A DNA stretch of 24,056 bases from contig JAZTXE010000033.1 in assembly GCA_045636205.1 (NCBI GenBank), forward strand, positions 1 to 24,056. Direction: 5' to 3'. A program made the translations under genes and the position numbers. This DNA is from JAZRUF01 sp045636205 (lineage in GTDB: Bacteria > Bacillota > Clostridia > Oscillospirales > JAAYXM01). The notes beneath the pieces are model-generated. The model was not told the origin of the DNA. It saw only the letters and a list, made by a program, of their open reading frames with translations, and made no database searches. Shown in pieces: positions 1 through 7,745 of this stretch. Position 1 is the stretch's first letter. The number at the start of each line of letters is the position of its first letter.

Positions 1-30
1 GATTGGATAATTAAGGAGGTTGTAAACAAA

Positions 31-1287
31 ATGAGCGACGAAATCAAAACCAATGTAGCGGAGATCACAAATGTTGCAGAAGGCGAGTCCTTCGCGGAAA
101 TGCTTGAGCATTCATTTAAAACTTTAAATACAGGAGATAAGGCTACCGGCATAGTAACAGCTATTACGCCGACTGAGATTTATGTTGATCTCGGAACCAA
201 GCATGCGGGAATTATCCCGGTTTCGCAAATCAGCGATGATCCGAGTGTAAAAGCAGAAGATGTCTTTAAAGTTGGCGACGAGGTTGAAGTTTACGTTCAG
301 CGCGTAAACGACGTTGAAGGTGTTATCACCCTCTCAAAGCGCCGTCTTGATGCTATCAAGAGCTGGGATGACATTGAAGCAGCACGTCAGGACAAGCTGG
401 TTGTCGAGGGTGTAGTTGTTGATGAGAATAAGGGCGGAATCGTTGTGTCTGTCAAGGGCTCACGCGTATTTGTTCCGGCATCACAGACCGGTCTTCCCAA
501 GGAAGCTCCGATGTCCGAGATGCTCAAGCGCAAGGTCAAGCTTCGCATTACCGAGGTAAACCGTCCGCGCAAGCGCGTTGTCGGTTCTATCCGCAGTGTA
601 CTTATGGACGAGCGCCGCGCAGCAGCTGAGAAGGTATGGAATGACATTGAAGTAGGTAAGATTTACAGCGGTGTTGTAAAATCCATGACCTCTTACGGCG
701 CATTCGTTGACATCGGCGGAGTTGACGGTATGGTTCATATCTCTCAGATGTCTTGGTCACGCATCGTAAATCCGTCTGAAGTTTTCAAGATTGGCGATGT
801 AGTTGAAGTTTACGTTATCGCACTTGATGCAGAGAAGAAGAAAATCTCTCTCGGCTATCGCAAGGAAGCTGACAATCCGTGGACGAAATTCGTTTCTGAA
901 TACAGCGAAGGCGATGTAGCTAAGGTTAAGATTGTAAAAATGATGCCGTTTGGTGCGTTCGCTCAGGTTCTCCCGGGTGTTGACGGTCTTATCCACATTT
1001 CTCAGATTACCAATCGCCGTATCGCACGTCCGACCGAAGTTCTTGAGGACGGTCAGGAAGTCGAAGCAAAGATTATCGGCATTGATATGGAGAATAAGAA
1101 AATTTCCTTGTCCATGCGTGCATTGATTCCGGGTGAGGAAGATCAGGGCAATGCAAATGCTGAGCCGGTAGAAGGCGAGGACGAAATTGTAGCTGTCGCA
1201 GAGCCGCAGGCAGAAGAGGTTGTTGAAGAAGCTCCTGCTGCTGAAGAAACTGTTGCAGAAGAAGCAAGCGAGCCGGCTGCTGAATAA
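31..1287 (+). CDS. rpsA: 30S ribosomal protein S1-like, four S1 domains
   Basis: RNA-binding protein of the S1 family, expected to act in the cytoplasm on mRNA at the 30S subunit. The 418 residues show four S1/OB repeats at about 35-104, 121-188, 209-277 and 293-363. Repeats 3 and 4 carry the classic pattern: GAFVDIGGVDGMVHIS near 223-238 and GAFAQVLPGVDGLIHIS near 308-324. The tail (368-418) is rich in Glu and Ala and probably disordered. Four repeats is the short Gram-positive form; E. coli S1 has six. In many Clostridia this domain set is fused to IspH, but here it starts with its own ATG behind an AAGGAGG site, so it is a separate protein, and an ispH gene could lie just upstream out of view. 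A terminator follows directly. The family call is sure; whether it is a true ribosome-bound S1 is less so. Confidence 0.93.
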   Translation: MSDEIKTNVAEITNVAEGESFAEMLEHSFKTLNTGDKATGIVTAITPTEIYVDLGTKHAGIIPVSQISDDPSVKAEDVFKVGDEVEVYVQRVNDVEGVITLSKRRLDAIKSWDDIEAARQDKLVVEGVVVDENKGGIVVSVKGSRVFVPASQTGLPKEAPMSEMLKRKVKLRITEVNRPRKRVVGSIRSVLMDERRAAAEKVWNDIEVGKIYSGVVKSMTSYGAFVDIGGVDGMVHISQMSWSRIVNPSEVFKIGDVVEVYVIALDAEKKKISLGYRKEADNPWTKFVSEYSEGDVAKVKIVKMMPFGAFAQVLPGVDGLIHISQITNRRIARPTEVLEDGQEVEAKIIGIDMENKKISLSMRALIPGEEDQGNANAEPVEGEDEIVAVAEPQAEEVVEEAPAAEETVAEEASEPAAE

Positions 1288-1300
1288 TCAATAAAACATC

Positions 1301-1347
1301 ATTTTACCTCATGTTTGTATAAAAAACAACATGAGGTAAAATTTTTT
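1301..1347 (+). terminator. Intrinsic terminator after rpsA
   Basis: A perfect 15-bp inverted repeat (1301-1315 with 1328-1342, arms ATTTTACCTCATGTT and AACATGAGGTAAAAT) encloses a 12-base loop and runs into a stretch of T to 1347. It begins 14 bases after the S1 stop codon and ends transcription before the glyA promoter. Confidence 0.9.
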
Positions 1348-1358
1348 GTCAATATCCA

Positions 1359-1387
1359 TTGAAATTTATAGGAAAATCATGTATAAT
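1359..1387 (+). promoter_or_regulatory. Sigma-A promoter of glyA
   Basis: TTGAAA (1359-1364), a 17-base spacer and a perfect TATAAT (1382-1387) lie between the rpsA terminator and glyA. Transcription would start near 1394, giving a leader of about 45 bases. That is too short for a riboswitch, and none is visible. Confidence 0.8.
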
Positions 1388-1438
1388 ATTTATTATCTAT
1401 TTATATATGACAGTTTATGTCTGAAGGAGATGTAGAAA

Positions 1439-2683
1439 ATGATAAATAATGCAATGGATTTTCTTGCACAATACGATCCGGAGCTGGGCTCAGCTATTAA
1501 ATCTGAGTATAACCGTCAGCGCAAAAATATAGAGCTGATTGCGTCAGAGAACTTTGTAAGTCCTGCTGTTTTAGCTGCTGCAGGTACCGTGCTTACCAAT
1601 AAGTACGCTGAGGGTCTGCCCGGAAAGCGCTATTACGGCGGATGTGAGTGCGTTGATGTTGTTGAACAACTTGCTATTGACCGTGCTAAGGAGTTGTTTG
1701 GTGCAGAGCATGTAAATGTTCAGCCACATTCCGGCGCTTCCGCAAACATGGCTGTATACTTTTCGCTGGTAAAACCTGGTGACACTGTTTTCGGTATGAA
1801 CTTAAGCGAAGGCGGCCATTTGACTCACGGCAGCCCGGTTAATATTTCCGGTGCGTATTACAATATCGTTCCTTACGGTGTTGATGCCCAGACTCACAGA
1901 ATAGATTATGATAACCTGCAGAAGCTTGCAGAAGAGCATAAGCCGAAGATGATTATCGCAGGTGCATCTGCATATCCGCGTGTTATTGATTTCCCGCGTA
2001 TGGCTGAAATTGCAAAGTCTGTAGGCGCATACCTTGTTGTTGATATGGCTCACATCGCAGGTCTTGTAGCTGCAGGCTTGCATCCGAGCCCGGTACCGTA
2101 TGCTGACGTTGTAACAACAACTACGCATAAAACTCTTCGCGGCCCGCGCGGTGGTATCATCATGTGCAAGGAAGAGCTTGCAAAGCAGATTGATAAGGCG
2201 GTTTTCCCGGGAACTATGGGAGGTCCGCTTATGCACATTATTGCAGCTAAGGCGGTTTGCTTCGGCGAAGCACTTAAGCCTGAATTCAAGGAATATCAGC
2301 AGAAGGTTGTAAACAACGCAGCAGCGCTTGCAAATGCGCTCAAGCAGTGCGGATTTGACCTTGTAAGCGGCGGTACAGACAATCACCTTATGTTGGTAGA
2401 CCTGCGTAAGTTTGACCTTACCGGTAAAGAGCTTGAGAAGAGACTTGACCAGGTTCAGATTACCGTTAATAAGAATACAATTCCCAACGACCCGCAGAGC
2501 CCGTTTACCACAAGCGGTATCCGTATCGGTACTCCCGCGGCTACCACTCGCGGTTTCAATGAGTCTGACATGGCAGAAATTGCACGTCTTATCCATCTTA
2601 CCGCTACCAACTTTGAGGAGAAGGCTGATTATATCCGCAGCTGTGTTGATGCACTGTGTGATAAATATCCGCTCTACGATTAA
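1439..2683 (+). CDS. glyA: Serine hydroxymethyltransferase
   Basis: PLP enzyme that interconverts serine and glycine while passing a one-carbon unit to tetrahydrofolate; cytoplasmic. The 414 residues match the usual family length. The PLP lysine is K231 in TTTTHKTLRGPRGG. D202 and H205 of the VDMAHIAGL segment contact the cofactor, and the N-terminal IELIASENF (31-39) and KRYYGG (63-68) signatures are intact. The start at 1439 is set by an AAGGAG site nine bases upstream. The gene stands alone between its own promoter and a strong terminator. It uses mostly CGT/CGC arginine codons, like rpsA and alaS, which fits high expression. The identification is secure. Confidence 0.97.
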   Translation: MINNAMDFLAQYDPELGSAIKSEYNRQRKNIELIASENFVSPAVLAAAGTVLTNKYAEGLPGKRYYGGCECVDVVEQLAIDRAKELFGAEHVNVQPHSGASANMAVYFSLVKPGDTVFGMNLSEGGHLTHGSPVNISGAYYNIVPYGVDAQTHRIDYDNLQKLAEEHKPKMIIAGASAYPRVIDFPRMAEIAKSVGAYLVVDMAHIAGLVAAGLHPSPVPYADVVTTTTHKTLRGPRGGIIMCKEELAKQIDKAVFPGTMGGPLMHIIAAKAVCFGEALKPEFKEYQQKVVNNAAALANALKQCGFDLVSGGTDNHLMLVDLRKFDLTGKELEKRLDQVQITVNKNTIPNDPQSPFTTSGIRIGTPAATTRGFNESDMAEIARLIHLTATNFEEKADYIRSCVDALCDKYPLYD

Positions 2684-2702
2684 TAGCTAAAGCAAATTTA
2701 TT

Positions 2703-2741
2703 AAACCTGCCATTCTGCGATGCAGAGTGGCAGGTTTCTTC
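2703..2741 (+). terminator. Intrinsic terminator after glyA
   Basis: A 16-bp stem with one G-T wobble (2703-2718 with 2722-2737) closes a three-base loop. It is followed by a broken T tract, CTTC. The stem is GC-rich, AAACCTGCC against GGCAGGTTT, and starts 20 bases past the stop codon. Confidence 0.85.
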
Positions 2742-2776
2742 AAAAGACGATTACAGTTACGGTGAGGTGAGAAGAA

Positions 2777-4018
2777 ATGTCATACCATCCGCTCGCAGAT
2801 CGGATAAGACCTGAAACCCTTGATGACGTAGTTGGTCAAAAACATATTTTGGGTAAGGGCGGTATTTTGCGCCGTATAATAGAATCCGGTAATATATCAA
2901 ATATGATATTCTACGGTCCGTCCGGCACGGGAAAAACAACCGTTGCCAATATAATTGCAAAATCCACCAACAAAAAGCTCTATAGGCTCAATGCGACTAC
3001 TGCATCAATTTCGGACATTAAGGAGATTATAGCTCAGCTTGATACCCTAATGGCTCCATCGGGTGTTCTGCTTTATCTTGACGAGATACAATATTTTAAT
3101 AAAAAACAGCAACAGTCACTTCTTGAGTTTATCGAAAACGGAAAGATAACGCTCATTGCATCTACAACCGAGAATCCGTATTTTTATGTATACGGTGCGA
3201 TACTCTCACGTGCGACTGTGTTTGAGTTTAAGCCGGTGTCGGCAAGCGAGGTAGTCGCGGCGATTAAGAGAGGCTTTCAGAAATGTGAACCCACGCTTGA
3301 AATCGAAGATGGAGTGGCTGAGCATATTGCATCAGCTTGCGGCGGTGATGTGCGCAAGTCATTAAACGCAGTTGAGCTTTTGTGCTCGAGTGCAGAAAAT
3401 AACAAAGTAACACTCGCCGATACTCAGATTATAGCGCAGAAGAGTGCTATGCGTTATGACCGCGAGGGCGATGCGCATTATGACATTCTTTCAGCTTTGC
3501 AGAAATCCATTCGCGGCTCGGACGCGGACGCGGCTGTGCACTATTTAGGACGTCTGCTTGAGGCCGGAGATTTGCCGTCTGCTTGTCGCAGGCTTTTGGT
3601 AATAGCATCTGAGGATATCGGGCTTGCGTACCCGCAGGCGGTGACGATTGTAAAGTCCTGCGTTGACAGTGCGTTGCAGCTTGGACTTCCCGAGGCAAGG
3701 ATACCGCTTGCTCAAGCGGCTATCTTGCTCGCTACTGCTCCTAAGTCAAACTCAGCTATTGTGGCTATTGATGCGGCTATGCAGGATATACGCGAAGGTA
3801 AAAACGGCGATATACCTGCGCATCTCAAGGACTCGCACTATTCGGGTGCTGCAAAAATGGGCAGGGGACTTACGTATAAGTACCCGCACTCATTTGAAAA
3901 TAATTGGGTGCGCCAACAGTATCTGCCCGATGCACTAAAAAATAAAAAGTATTATGAGTACGGAAACAATAAGCTTGAACAAGCCAACGAGCGTTATTGG
4001 AAAGAAATAAAGAAATAG
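2777..4018 (+). CDS. rarA: Replication-associated recombination ATPase RarA/MgsA
   Basis: AAA+ ATPase of the clamp-loader clade that acts at stalled replication forks; homologous to E. coli RarA (MgsA) and eukaryotic WRNIP1. The 413 residues carry Walker A GPSGTGKT (47-54), Walker B LLYLDE (98-103) and sensor-1 TTENP (130-134). The C-terminal half has the conserved RRLLVIASEDIGLAYPQA and YKYPHSFENNWVRQQYLP blocks of the RarA oligomerisation region. The start follows GGTGAGGTGAG. No clear promoter is visible in the 35 bases after the glyA terminator, so expression may depend on read-through or a weak site. The residue pattern DEIQYFN, where E. coli has DEVHRFN, is a small variation. The family call is firm. 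Confidence 0.93.
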   Translation: MSYHPLADRIRPETLDDVVGQKHILGKGGILRRIIESGNISNMIFYGPSGTGKTTVANIIAKSTNKKLYRLNATTASISDIKEIIAQLDTLMAPSGVLLYLDEIQYFNKKQQQSLLEFIENGKITLIASTTENPYFYVYGAILSRATVFEFKPVSASEVVAAIKRGFQKCEPTLEIEDGVAEHIASACGGDVRKSLNAVELLCSSAENNKVTLADTQIIAQKSAMRYDREGDAHYDILSALQKSIRGSDADAAVHYLGRLLEAGDLPSACRRLLVIASEDIGLAYPQAVTIVKSCVDSALQLGLPEARIPLAQAAILLATAPKSNSAIVAIDAAMQDIREGKNGDIPAHLKDSHYSGAAKMGRGLTYKYPHSFENNWVRQQYLPDALKNKKYYEYGNNKLEQANERYWKEIKK

Positions 4019-4031
4019 AAAGTATCTTTAT

Positions 4032-4060
4032 TTGACAAATCGGTGTTGATGTGCTATCAT
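4032..4060 (+). promoter_or_regulatory. Sigma-A promoter of the glp operon
   Basis: A consensus TTGACA (4032-4037), a 17-base spacer and TATCAT (4055-4060) predict a start near 4067, only about 16 bases before the leader terminator. With five of six matches in the -10, it should be strong, so control must come mainly from the hairpin downstream. Confidence 0.85.
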
Positions 4061-4082
4061 ATACACGATGCAGAGATTTGGA

Positions 4083-4130
4083 GACGTATCAAAACAAAAG
4101 TTATGCTTTTGTTTTGGTGCGTCTTTTTTT
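4083..4130 (+). terminator. Leader terminator, probable GlpP antitermination target
   Basis: An 18-bp inverted repeat with two G-T wobbles (4083-4100 with 4106-4123) closes a five-base loop, TTATG, and is followed by seven T (4124-4130). It lies between the glp promoter and the first gene, so transcripts should end here unless something prevents it. In Bacillus subtilis, GlpP with G3P allows RNA polymerase past a comparable leader terminator before glpD. A glpP gene sits in this same operon. The hairpin is seen directly; its control by GlpP is inferred from the family. Confidence 0.88.
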
Positions 4131-4167
4131 GTTGAATTTCATTACGAGAAAGGGATGTGGTAATCAA

Positions 4168-5601
4168 ATGTATGATGTAGCGGTGATAGGCGCAGGGGTA
4201 ATAGGAGGAATGATAGCGAGAAAGCTGTCAACCTATAGACTCAAAATATGTATACTGGAAAAGGAAAATGATGTTGCAATGGGCGCTTCAAAGGCAAATT
4301 CCGGCATAATACATGCGGGATTTGATGCCAAAGAAGGAAGTTTAAAGGCTAAATTCAATGTCGAGGGTGCGGCATTGATGCCCAAAATTACAGAAGAACT
4401 CGGAGTCAAATATAATAACAACGGTTCACTCGTAATTGGCTTTGATTCAAGTGATGAGGAGACGATAGAAGAACTTTATAAACGTGGTAGAACAAACGGC
4501 GTAAAAGGGCTTAAAATCCTTTCAAGAGATGAGCTTAAAAAACATGAGAATAACATTTCAGATGATGCGGTTTGTGCGCTGTATGCTCCTACTGGCGGCA
4601 TAGTGTGTCCGTATGAGTTAACTGTGGCCGCGATAGGAAATGCCATGGATAACGGAGCCAAACTCCGCCTTAACTTTCACGTGCGGGAAATAGAATGGGA
4701 AAACGGTGTGTACACAATTAAATCCGACACGGACAAAATTAAGGCGAGATTTATCATAAATGCTGCGGGAATATACTCGGATAAAATTGCTGCGATGGTC
4801 GGGGATAATTCATTTACCATACATCCAAGACGCGGTGAGTATATGCTTCTGGACAAAGAATGCGGCAGCATTGTAAAAAATACCGTGTTCAGGACTCCGA
4901 GTAAAATGGGAAAGGGAATATTGGTTTCCCCAACGGTTGACGGAAATCTTCTGCTCGGTCCTACCTCGGTTGATTCAGAGGATAAAGAAAATCGAGATAC
5001 TACGCCTGCAGGGTTAAAAGAAATACTCTCAAAAACATCCGATAATGTAAAAAATATACCGACATATAAGGTTATAACATCTTTCTCCGGGTTGCGTGCA
5101 GTAGGAAGTACCGGCGATTTTATAATTAATTCACCTGTGCATGGGTTTATAAATGTTGCGGGTATAGAGTCTCCGGGACTGACTTCGGCTCCCGCTATTG
5201 CAGATTACGTCGCTGACATGGTGAAAAAACTAAATAATGAACTTATCAAAAAAGACAATTTTAACCCTTGTCGTCCATCGATGCATACATTCAGAGAAGC
5301 TTGTGAAGATGAAAAAAATAAGATAATAAGGCAAAACCCTGCTTACGGTAGAGTTGTATGCAGATGTGAAACGGTTACCGAAGGTGAGATTTTGCAGGCT
5401 ATAAGGCAAAATCCCGGGGCGCGGGATTTAGACGGTGTTAAACGCAGAACCAGAGCGCAAATGGGTAGATGCCAGGGCGGTTTTTGTTCGTCACGAATAA
5501 CCGAGTTGCTTGCAGAAGAAATGGGAATTGAGTATGAAAAAGTGACGAAGTTCGGCGGAGAATCTTATGTGAATATAAGGAAAACCAAGGAGATGAAGTG
5601 A
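4168..5601 (+). CDS. GlpA-like FAD-dependent glycerol-3-phosphate dehydrogenase with [2Fe-2S] BFD domain
   Basis: Likely oxidises G3P to dihydroxyacetone phosphate, passing electrons to its partners. The 477 residues start with an FAD Rossmann motif GAGVIGG (8-14) and the DAO-family block SGIIHAGFDAKEGSL. The last 80 residues form a BFD-type [2Fe-2S] domain with C398 and C400 (CRC) and C435 and C440 (CQGGFC). An upstream in-frame reading to 4051 is not coding: it would cross the -10 box and the leader terminator, so the ATG at 4168 is chosen. The stop overlaps the next gene by one base (TGATG), a sign of translational coupling. Substrate assignment rests on homology to GlpA and on the glpP context; a related 2-hydroxyacid oxidase role cannot be excluded. 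Confidence 0.87.
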   Translation: MYDVAVIGAGVIGGMIARKLSTYRLKICILEKENDVAMGASKANSGIIHAGFDAKEGSLKAKFNVEGAALMPKITEELGVKYNNNGSLVIGFDSSDEETIEELYKRGRTNGVKGLKILSRDELKKHENNISDDAVCALYAPTGGIVCPYELTVAAIGNAMDNGAKLRLNFHVREIEWENGVYTIKSDTDKIKARFIINAAGIYSDKIAAMVGDNSFTIHPRRGEYMLLDKECGSIVKNTVFRTPSKMGKGILVSPTVDGNLLLGPTSVDSEDKENRDTTPAGLKEILSKTSDNVKNIPTYKVITSFSGLRAVGSTGDFIINSPVHGFINVAGIESPGLTSAPAIADYVADMVKKLNNELIKKDNFNPCRPSMHTFREACEDEKNKIIRQNPAYGRVVCRCETVTEGEILQAIRQNPGARDLDGVKRRTRAQMGRCQGGFCSSRITELLAEEMGIEYEKVTKFGGESYVNIRKTKEMK

Positions 5602-6848
5602 TGACTGAGAAAGTAAGGGAATTGGTTATAATTGGCGGTGGCTCTGCGGGTATGAGCGCGGCGGTTTCCGCATATGAGAACGGTATAAAAGATATTCTGA
5701 TTCTTGAGCGAGAGGAGAACTTGGGCGGAGTTCTTCAACAGTGCATACATAACGGTTTTGGGTTGCACAAGTTCGGTGAGGAACTTACCGGACCCGAATA
5801 CGCATGGAAATACGAAAAAAGAGTTCGTGAATTGGGAATTGAAGTAAAAGTAAATACCATGGTTTTGAAAATTTCAAAGGATAAAGTGGTGTGTGCGACT
5901 AATGCAGAGGATGGAATATTCAATATACCTGCAAAAGCAATAATACTGGCTATGGGGTGCAGAGAGCGCGCAAAAGGTGCACTCAATATTGCAGGAAGCA
6001 GACCCGCGGGGATATATACTGCGGGAACCGCACAAAAGTATGTAAATATAAAAGGATACTTGCCCGGGGAGAGAATTGTAATTTTAGGCTCCGGTGATAT
6101 TGGTCTTATAATGGCAAGACGCATGCATCTTGAAGGAGCAAAAGTCGAAGCAGTTTGTGAAGTGATGCCGTATTCGGGAGGTCTTGCGAGAAATATTCAG
6201 CAATGCCTCAAAGATTTTGGCATTCCGCTTAAATTAAGCTATACCGTGCTTGAGATTCACGGAAAGGACAGGGTTGAGGGAGTAACAATTGTGGAAGTGG
6301 ACTCTAAGCGTCAACCAATTTTGGGCACTGAGGAGTATATTGAGTGTGACACATTACTTTTGTCTGTTGGGCTCATACCCGAAAATGAACTTATAAGGGA
6401 TATGGGTATAGAGATTGATGAAGTGACAAAGGGAGCAATCGTCGATCAAAACAGAGAAACCTCGCTTGACGGTGTGTTTGCTTGCGGCAACGTTTTGCAC
6501 ATCCATGATTTGGTGGATTTTGTGTCCGAAGAAGCCGAACGCGCGGGAAAAAGTGCGGCAGAATACATACAAGGACGGAAAAACAACGATACCAATATCG
6601 ACGTGAAAACCGATGGGAAGATACGTTATACAGTGCCGCAACGCATTAGCGAGAAAAAAGCTGTCAAGGTGTATTTCAGGGTTGCGGGTGTGTACAAAAA
6701 CGTAAGAATAAACGTTTACAGTGATGGTGAGCTAATATGTTCAAAGAAAAAGAAAAGTGTGGCACCGGGCGAGATGGAAAGTGTTACAATAAAAGAAAAT
6801 ATGCTCGCAAATGTAAATAGTCTGTACTTTGCTTTAGAGGAGGAGTAA
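5601..6848 (+). CDS. FAD/NAD-dependent oxidoreductase, probable GlpA partner
   Basis: Two-dinucleotide-binding flavoprotein of 415 residues. The FAD motif GGGSAG is at 12-17 and a second, NAD-type motif, GSGDIG, at 163-168. Cysteines in VLQQCIHNGFG (C48) and MGCRERA (C120) are typical of the subfamily that sits beside GlpA-like proteins and hydrogen-cyanide-synthase-like oxidases. The last 85 residues look beta-rich and are of unknown role. It probably takes electrons from the upstream dehydrogenase and delivers them to NAD+ or another carrier, replacing the membrane GlpB/GlpC route. An in-frame GTG at 5598 is only five bases from the AAGGAG site, while the ATG at 5601 is eight away, so the ATG is preferred. 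The call as flavoprotein is sure; the electron acceptor is inferred. Confidence 0.87.
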   Translation: MTEKVRELVIIGGGSAGMSAAVSAYENGIKDILILEREENLGGVLQQCIHNGFGLHKFGEELTGPEYAWKYEKRVRELGIEVKVNTMVLKISKDKVVCATNAEDGIFNIPAKAIILAMGCRERAKGALNIAGSRPAGIYTAGTAQKYVNIKGYLPGERIVILGSGDIGLIMARRMHLEGAKVEAVCEVMPYSGGLARNIQQCLKDFGIPLKLSYTVLEIHGKDRVEGVTIVEVDSKRQPILGTEEYIECDTLLLSVGLIPENELIRDMGIEIDEVTKGAIVDQNRETSLDGVFACGNVLHIHDLVDFVSEEAERAGKSAAEYIQGRKNNDTNIDVKTDGKIRYTVPQRISEKKAVKVYFRVAGVYKNVRINVYSDGELICSKKKKSVAPGEMESVTIKENMLANVNSLYFALEEE

Positions 6849-6849
6849 A

Positions 6850-7203
6850 ATGAAAAGGGAATTTACTTGCATAGTATGTCCGCTTGGATGCTTATTATCG
6901 GTTGAATGTGACACCGGAAAAGGATTGAGCGTTTGCGGCAACTCTTGCCCGAAGGGGGAAAGATATGCTCGCGATGAATATACCGATCCGAGAAGAACTG
7001 TTACAAGCACGGTTGCATGCAGCTGCGGCGGAGTGGTTGCGGTAAAAACCGACAGTGCCATACCAAAAGATAAAATCGGTGAATGTATGGAAATAATAAA
7101 TAATACAAAGGTGGACTTGCCTGTTTTCATCGGAGATATTATAATTAAGGATGTATTCGGGAGCAATATTGTGGCTACGCAAAATAAGGAGATAGCGCGA
7201 TGA
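6850..7203 (+). CDS. DUF1667 cysteine-rich protein, probable metal or Fe-S subunit
   Basis: Small soluble protein of 117 residues with no signal peptide or membrane segment. Near the N terminus it has C7, C10, C14 and C20 (CIVCPLGC) and C29 and C33 (CGNSCPKG), with a further pair (CSC) near residue 52. This matches the DUF1667 family, regularly found third in GlpA-like operons. The cysteine spacing suggests an iron-sulfur or zinc site, and a role as the electron-transfer subunit standing in for GlpC is a reasonable inference, not shown. It begins one base after the previous stop behind GAGGAGGAG, and its own stop overlaps glpP by four bases (ATGA). A possible internal promoter for glpP lies inside its 3' end. 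Confidence 0.85.
   Translation: MKREFTCIVCPLGCLLSVECDTGKGLSVCGNSCPKGERYARDEYTDPRRTVTSTVACSCGGVVAVKTDSAIPKDKIGECMEIINNTKVDLPVFIGDIIIKDVFGSNIVATQNKEIAR
7117..7145 (+). promoter_or_regulatory. Candidate internal promoter for glpP
   Basis: TTGCCT (7117-7122), exactly 17 bases, then a perfect TATAAT (7140-7145) occur inside the DUF1667 gene, 54 bases before the glpP start. AT-rich coding sequence can give such a match by chance, but the place is where basal GlpP supply would be useful. Confidence 0.4.
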
Positions 7204-7742
7204 GTTTTAATAAACGAGTTATTGCCGCGGTGAGAAACGACCAAGAGTTTTTAAAAGCAGTAAATGCAAATGTTGATGTGATTTTTGATTTGAGTCCGGA
7301 TTTGCTTACGCTTGAAAATAAAGTAAAAATTGCACAGGATAAGCAGAAAAAGATATTTGTACATGTTGATTTGGCGAGCGGCATAGGCAAGGACAAAAGC
7401 GGCTTGACATATTTGAAAAATTTAAGTGTGGACGGAATTATAAGTACGCGTGCAAATATGATAAAGCTTGCACATGAACTTGGTATGTTTACGGTACAGC
7501 GTTTTTTCATTATTGATTCGCAGTCAATAGATACAACTGTGGAGACTCAGAAAAGCTCAAAAGCGGATATGATAGAGATTATGCCGGGTGTGCTTGCAAA
7601 AGCTCTTGAGAAACTAAAAAAACGTGTAAGTGTTCCTATTATAGCCGGCGGGTTGATAGAAGATAAAGAAGAGATAGAGCTTGCTTTTTTACACGGTGCA
7701 ACAGCGGTTTCTACAGGAAAAGAAGAATTGTGGGAGATTTAA
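7200..7742 (+). CDS. glpP: Glycerol-3-phosphate-responsive antiterminator GlpP
   Basis: RNA-binding regulator that, with G3P bound, lets RNA polymerase pass leader terminators of glycerol genes. The 180 residues match the G3P_antiterm family over their whole length, a TIM-barrel-like fold. Recognisable blocks are VHVDLASGIGKDKSGL (54-69), DGIISTRANMIKLAHE (78-93) and QRFFIIDS (100-107). The phosphate-loop-like stretches are PIIAGGLI (146-153) and AVSTGKEELW (169-178). It overlaps the preceding gene by four bases (ATGA), so translation is coupled. The only visible target in the window is the leader hairpin of its own operon at 4083-4130. In B. subtilis glpP leads the glpFK region; here it is fourth, behind the terminator it presumably controls. 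Confidence 0.95.
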   Translation: MSFNKRVIAAVRNDQEFLKAVNANVDVIFDLSPDLLTLENKVKIAQDKQKKIFVHVDLASGIGKDKSGLTYLKNLSVDGIISTRANMIKLAHELGMFTVQRFFIIDSQSIDTTVETQKSSKADMIEIMPGVLAKALEKLKKRVSVPIIAGGLIEDKEEIELAFLHGATAVSTGKEELWEI

Positions 7743-7745
7743 CCT

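Noticed and set aside
1802..2596. Long open frame of 264 codons on the - strand inside glyA
   Set aside because: It lies wholly antisense to a clear enzyme gene, has a low-complexity Cys/Arg/Leu-rich product, and has no ribosome site or recognisable domain.
4051..4167. N-terminal extension of the GlpA-like gene by 39 codons
   Set aside because: The extra codons cover the -10 box and the leader terminator, and the FAD motif normally starts right at the protein N terminus, as it does from 4168.
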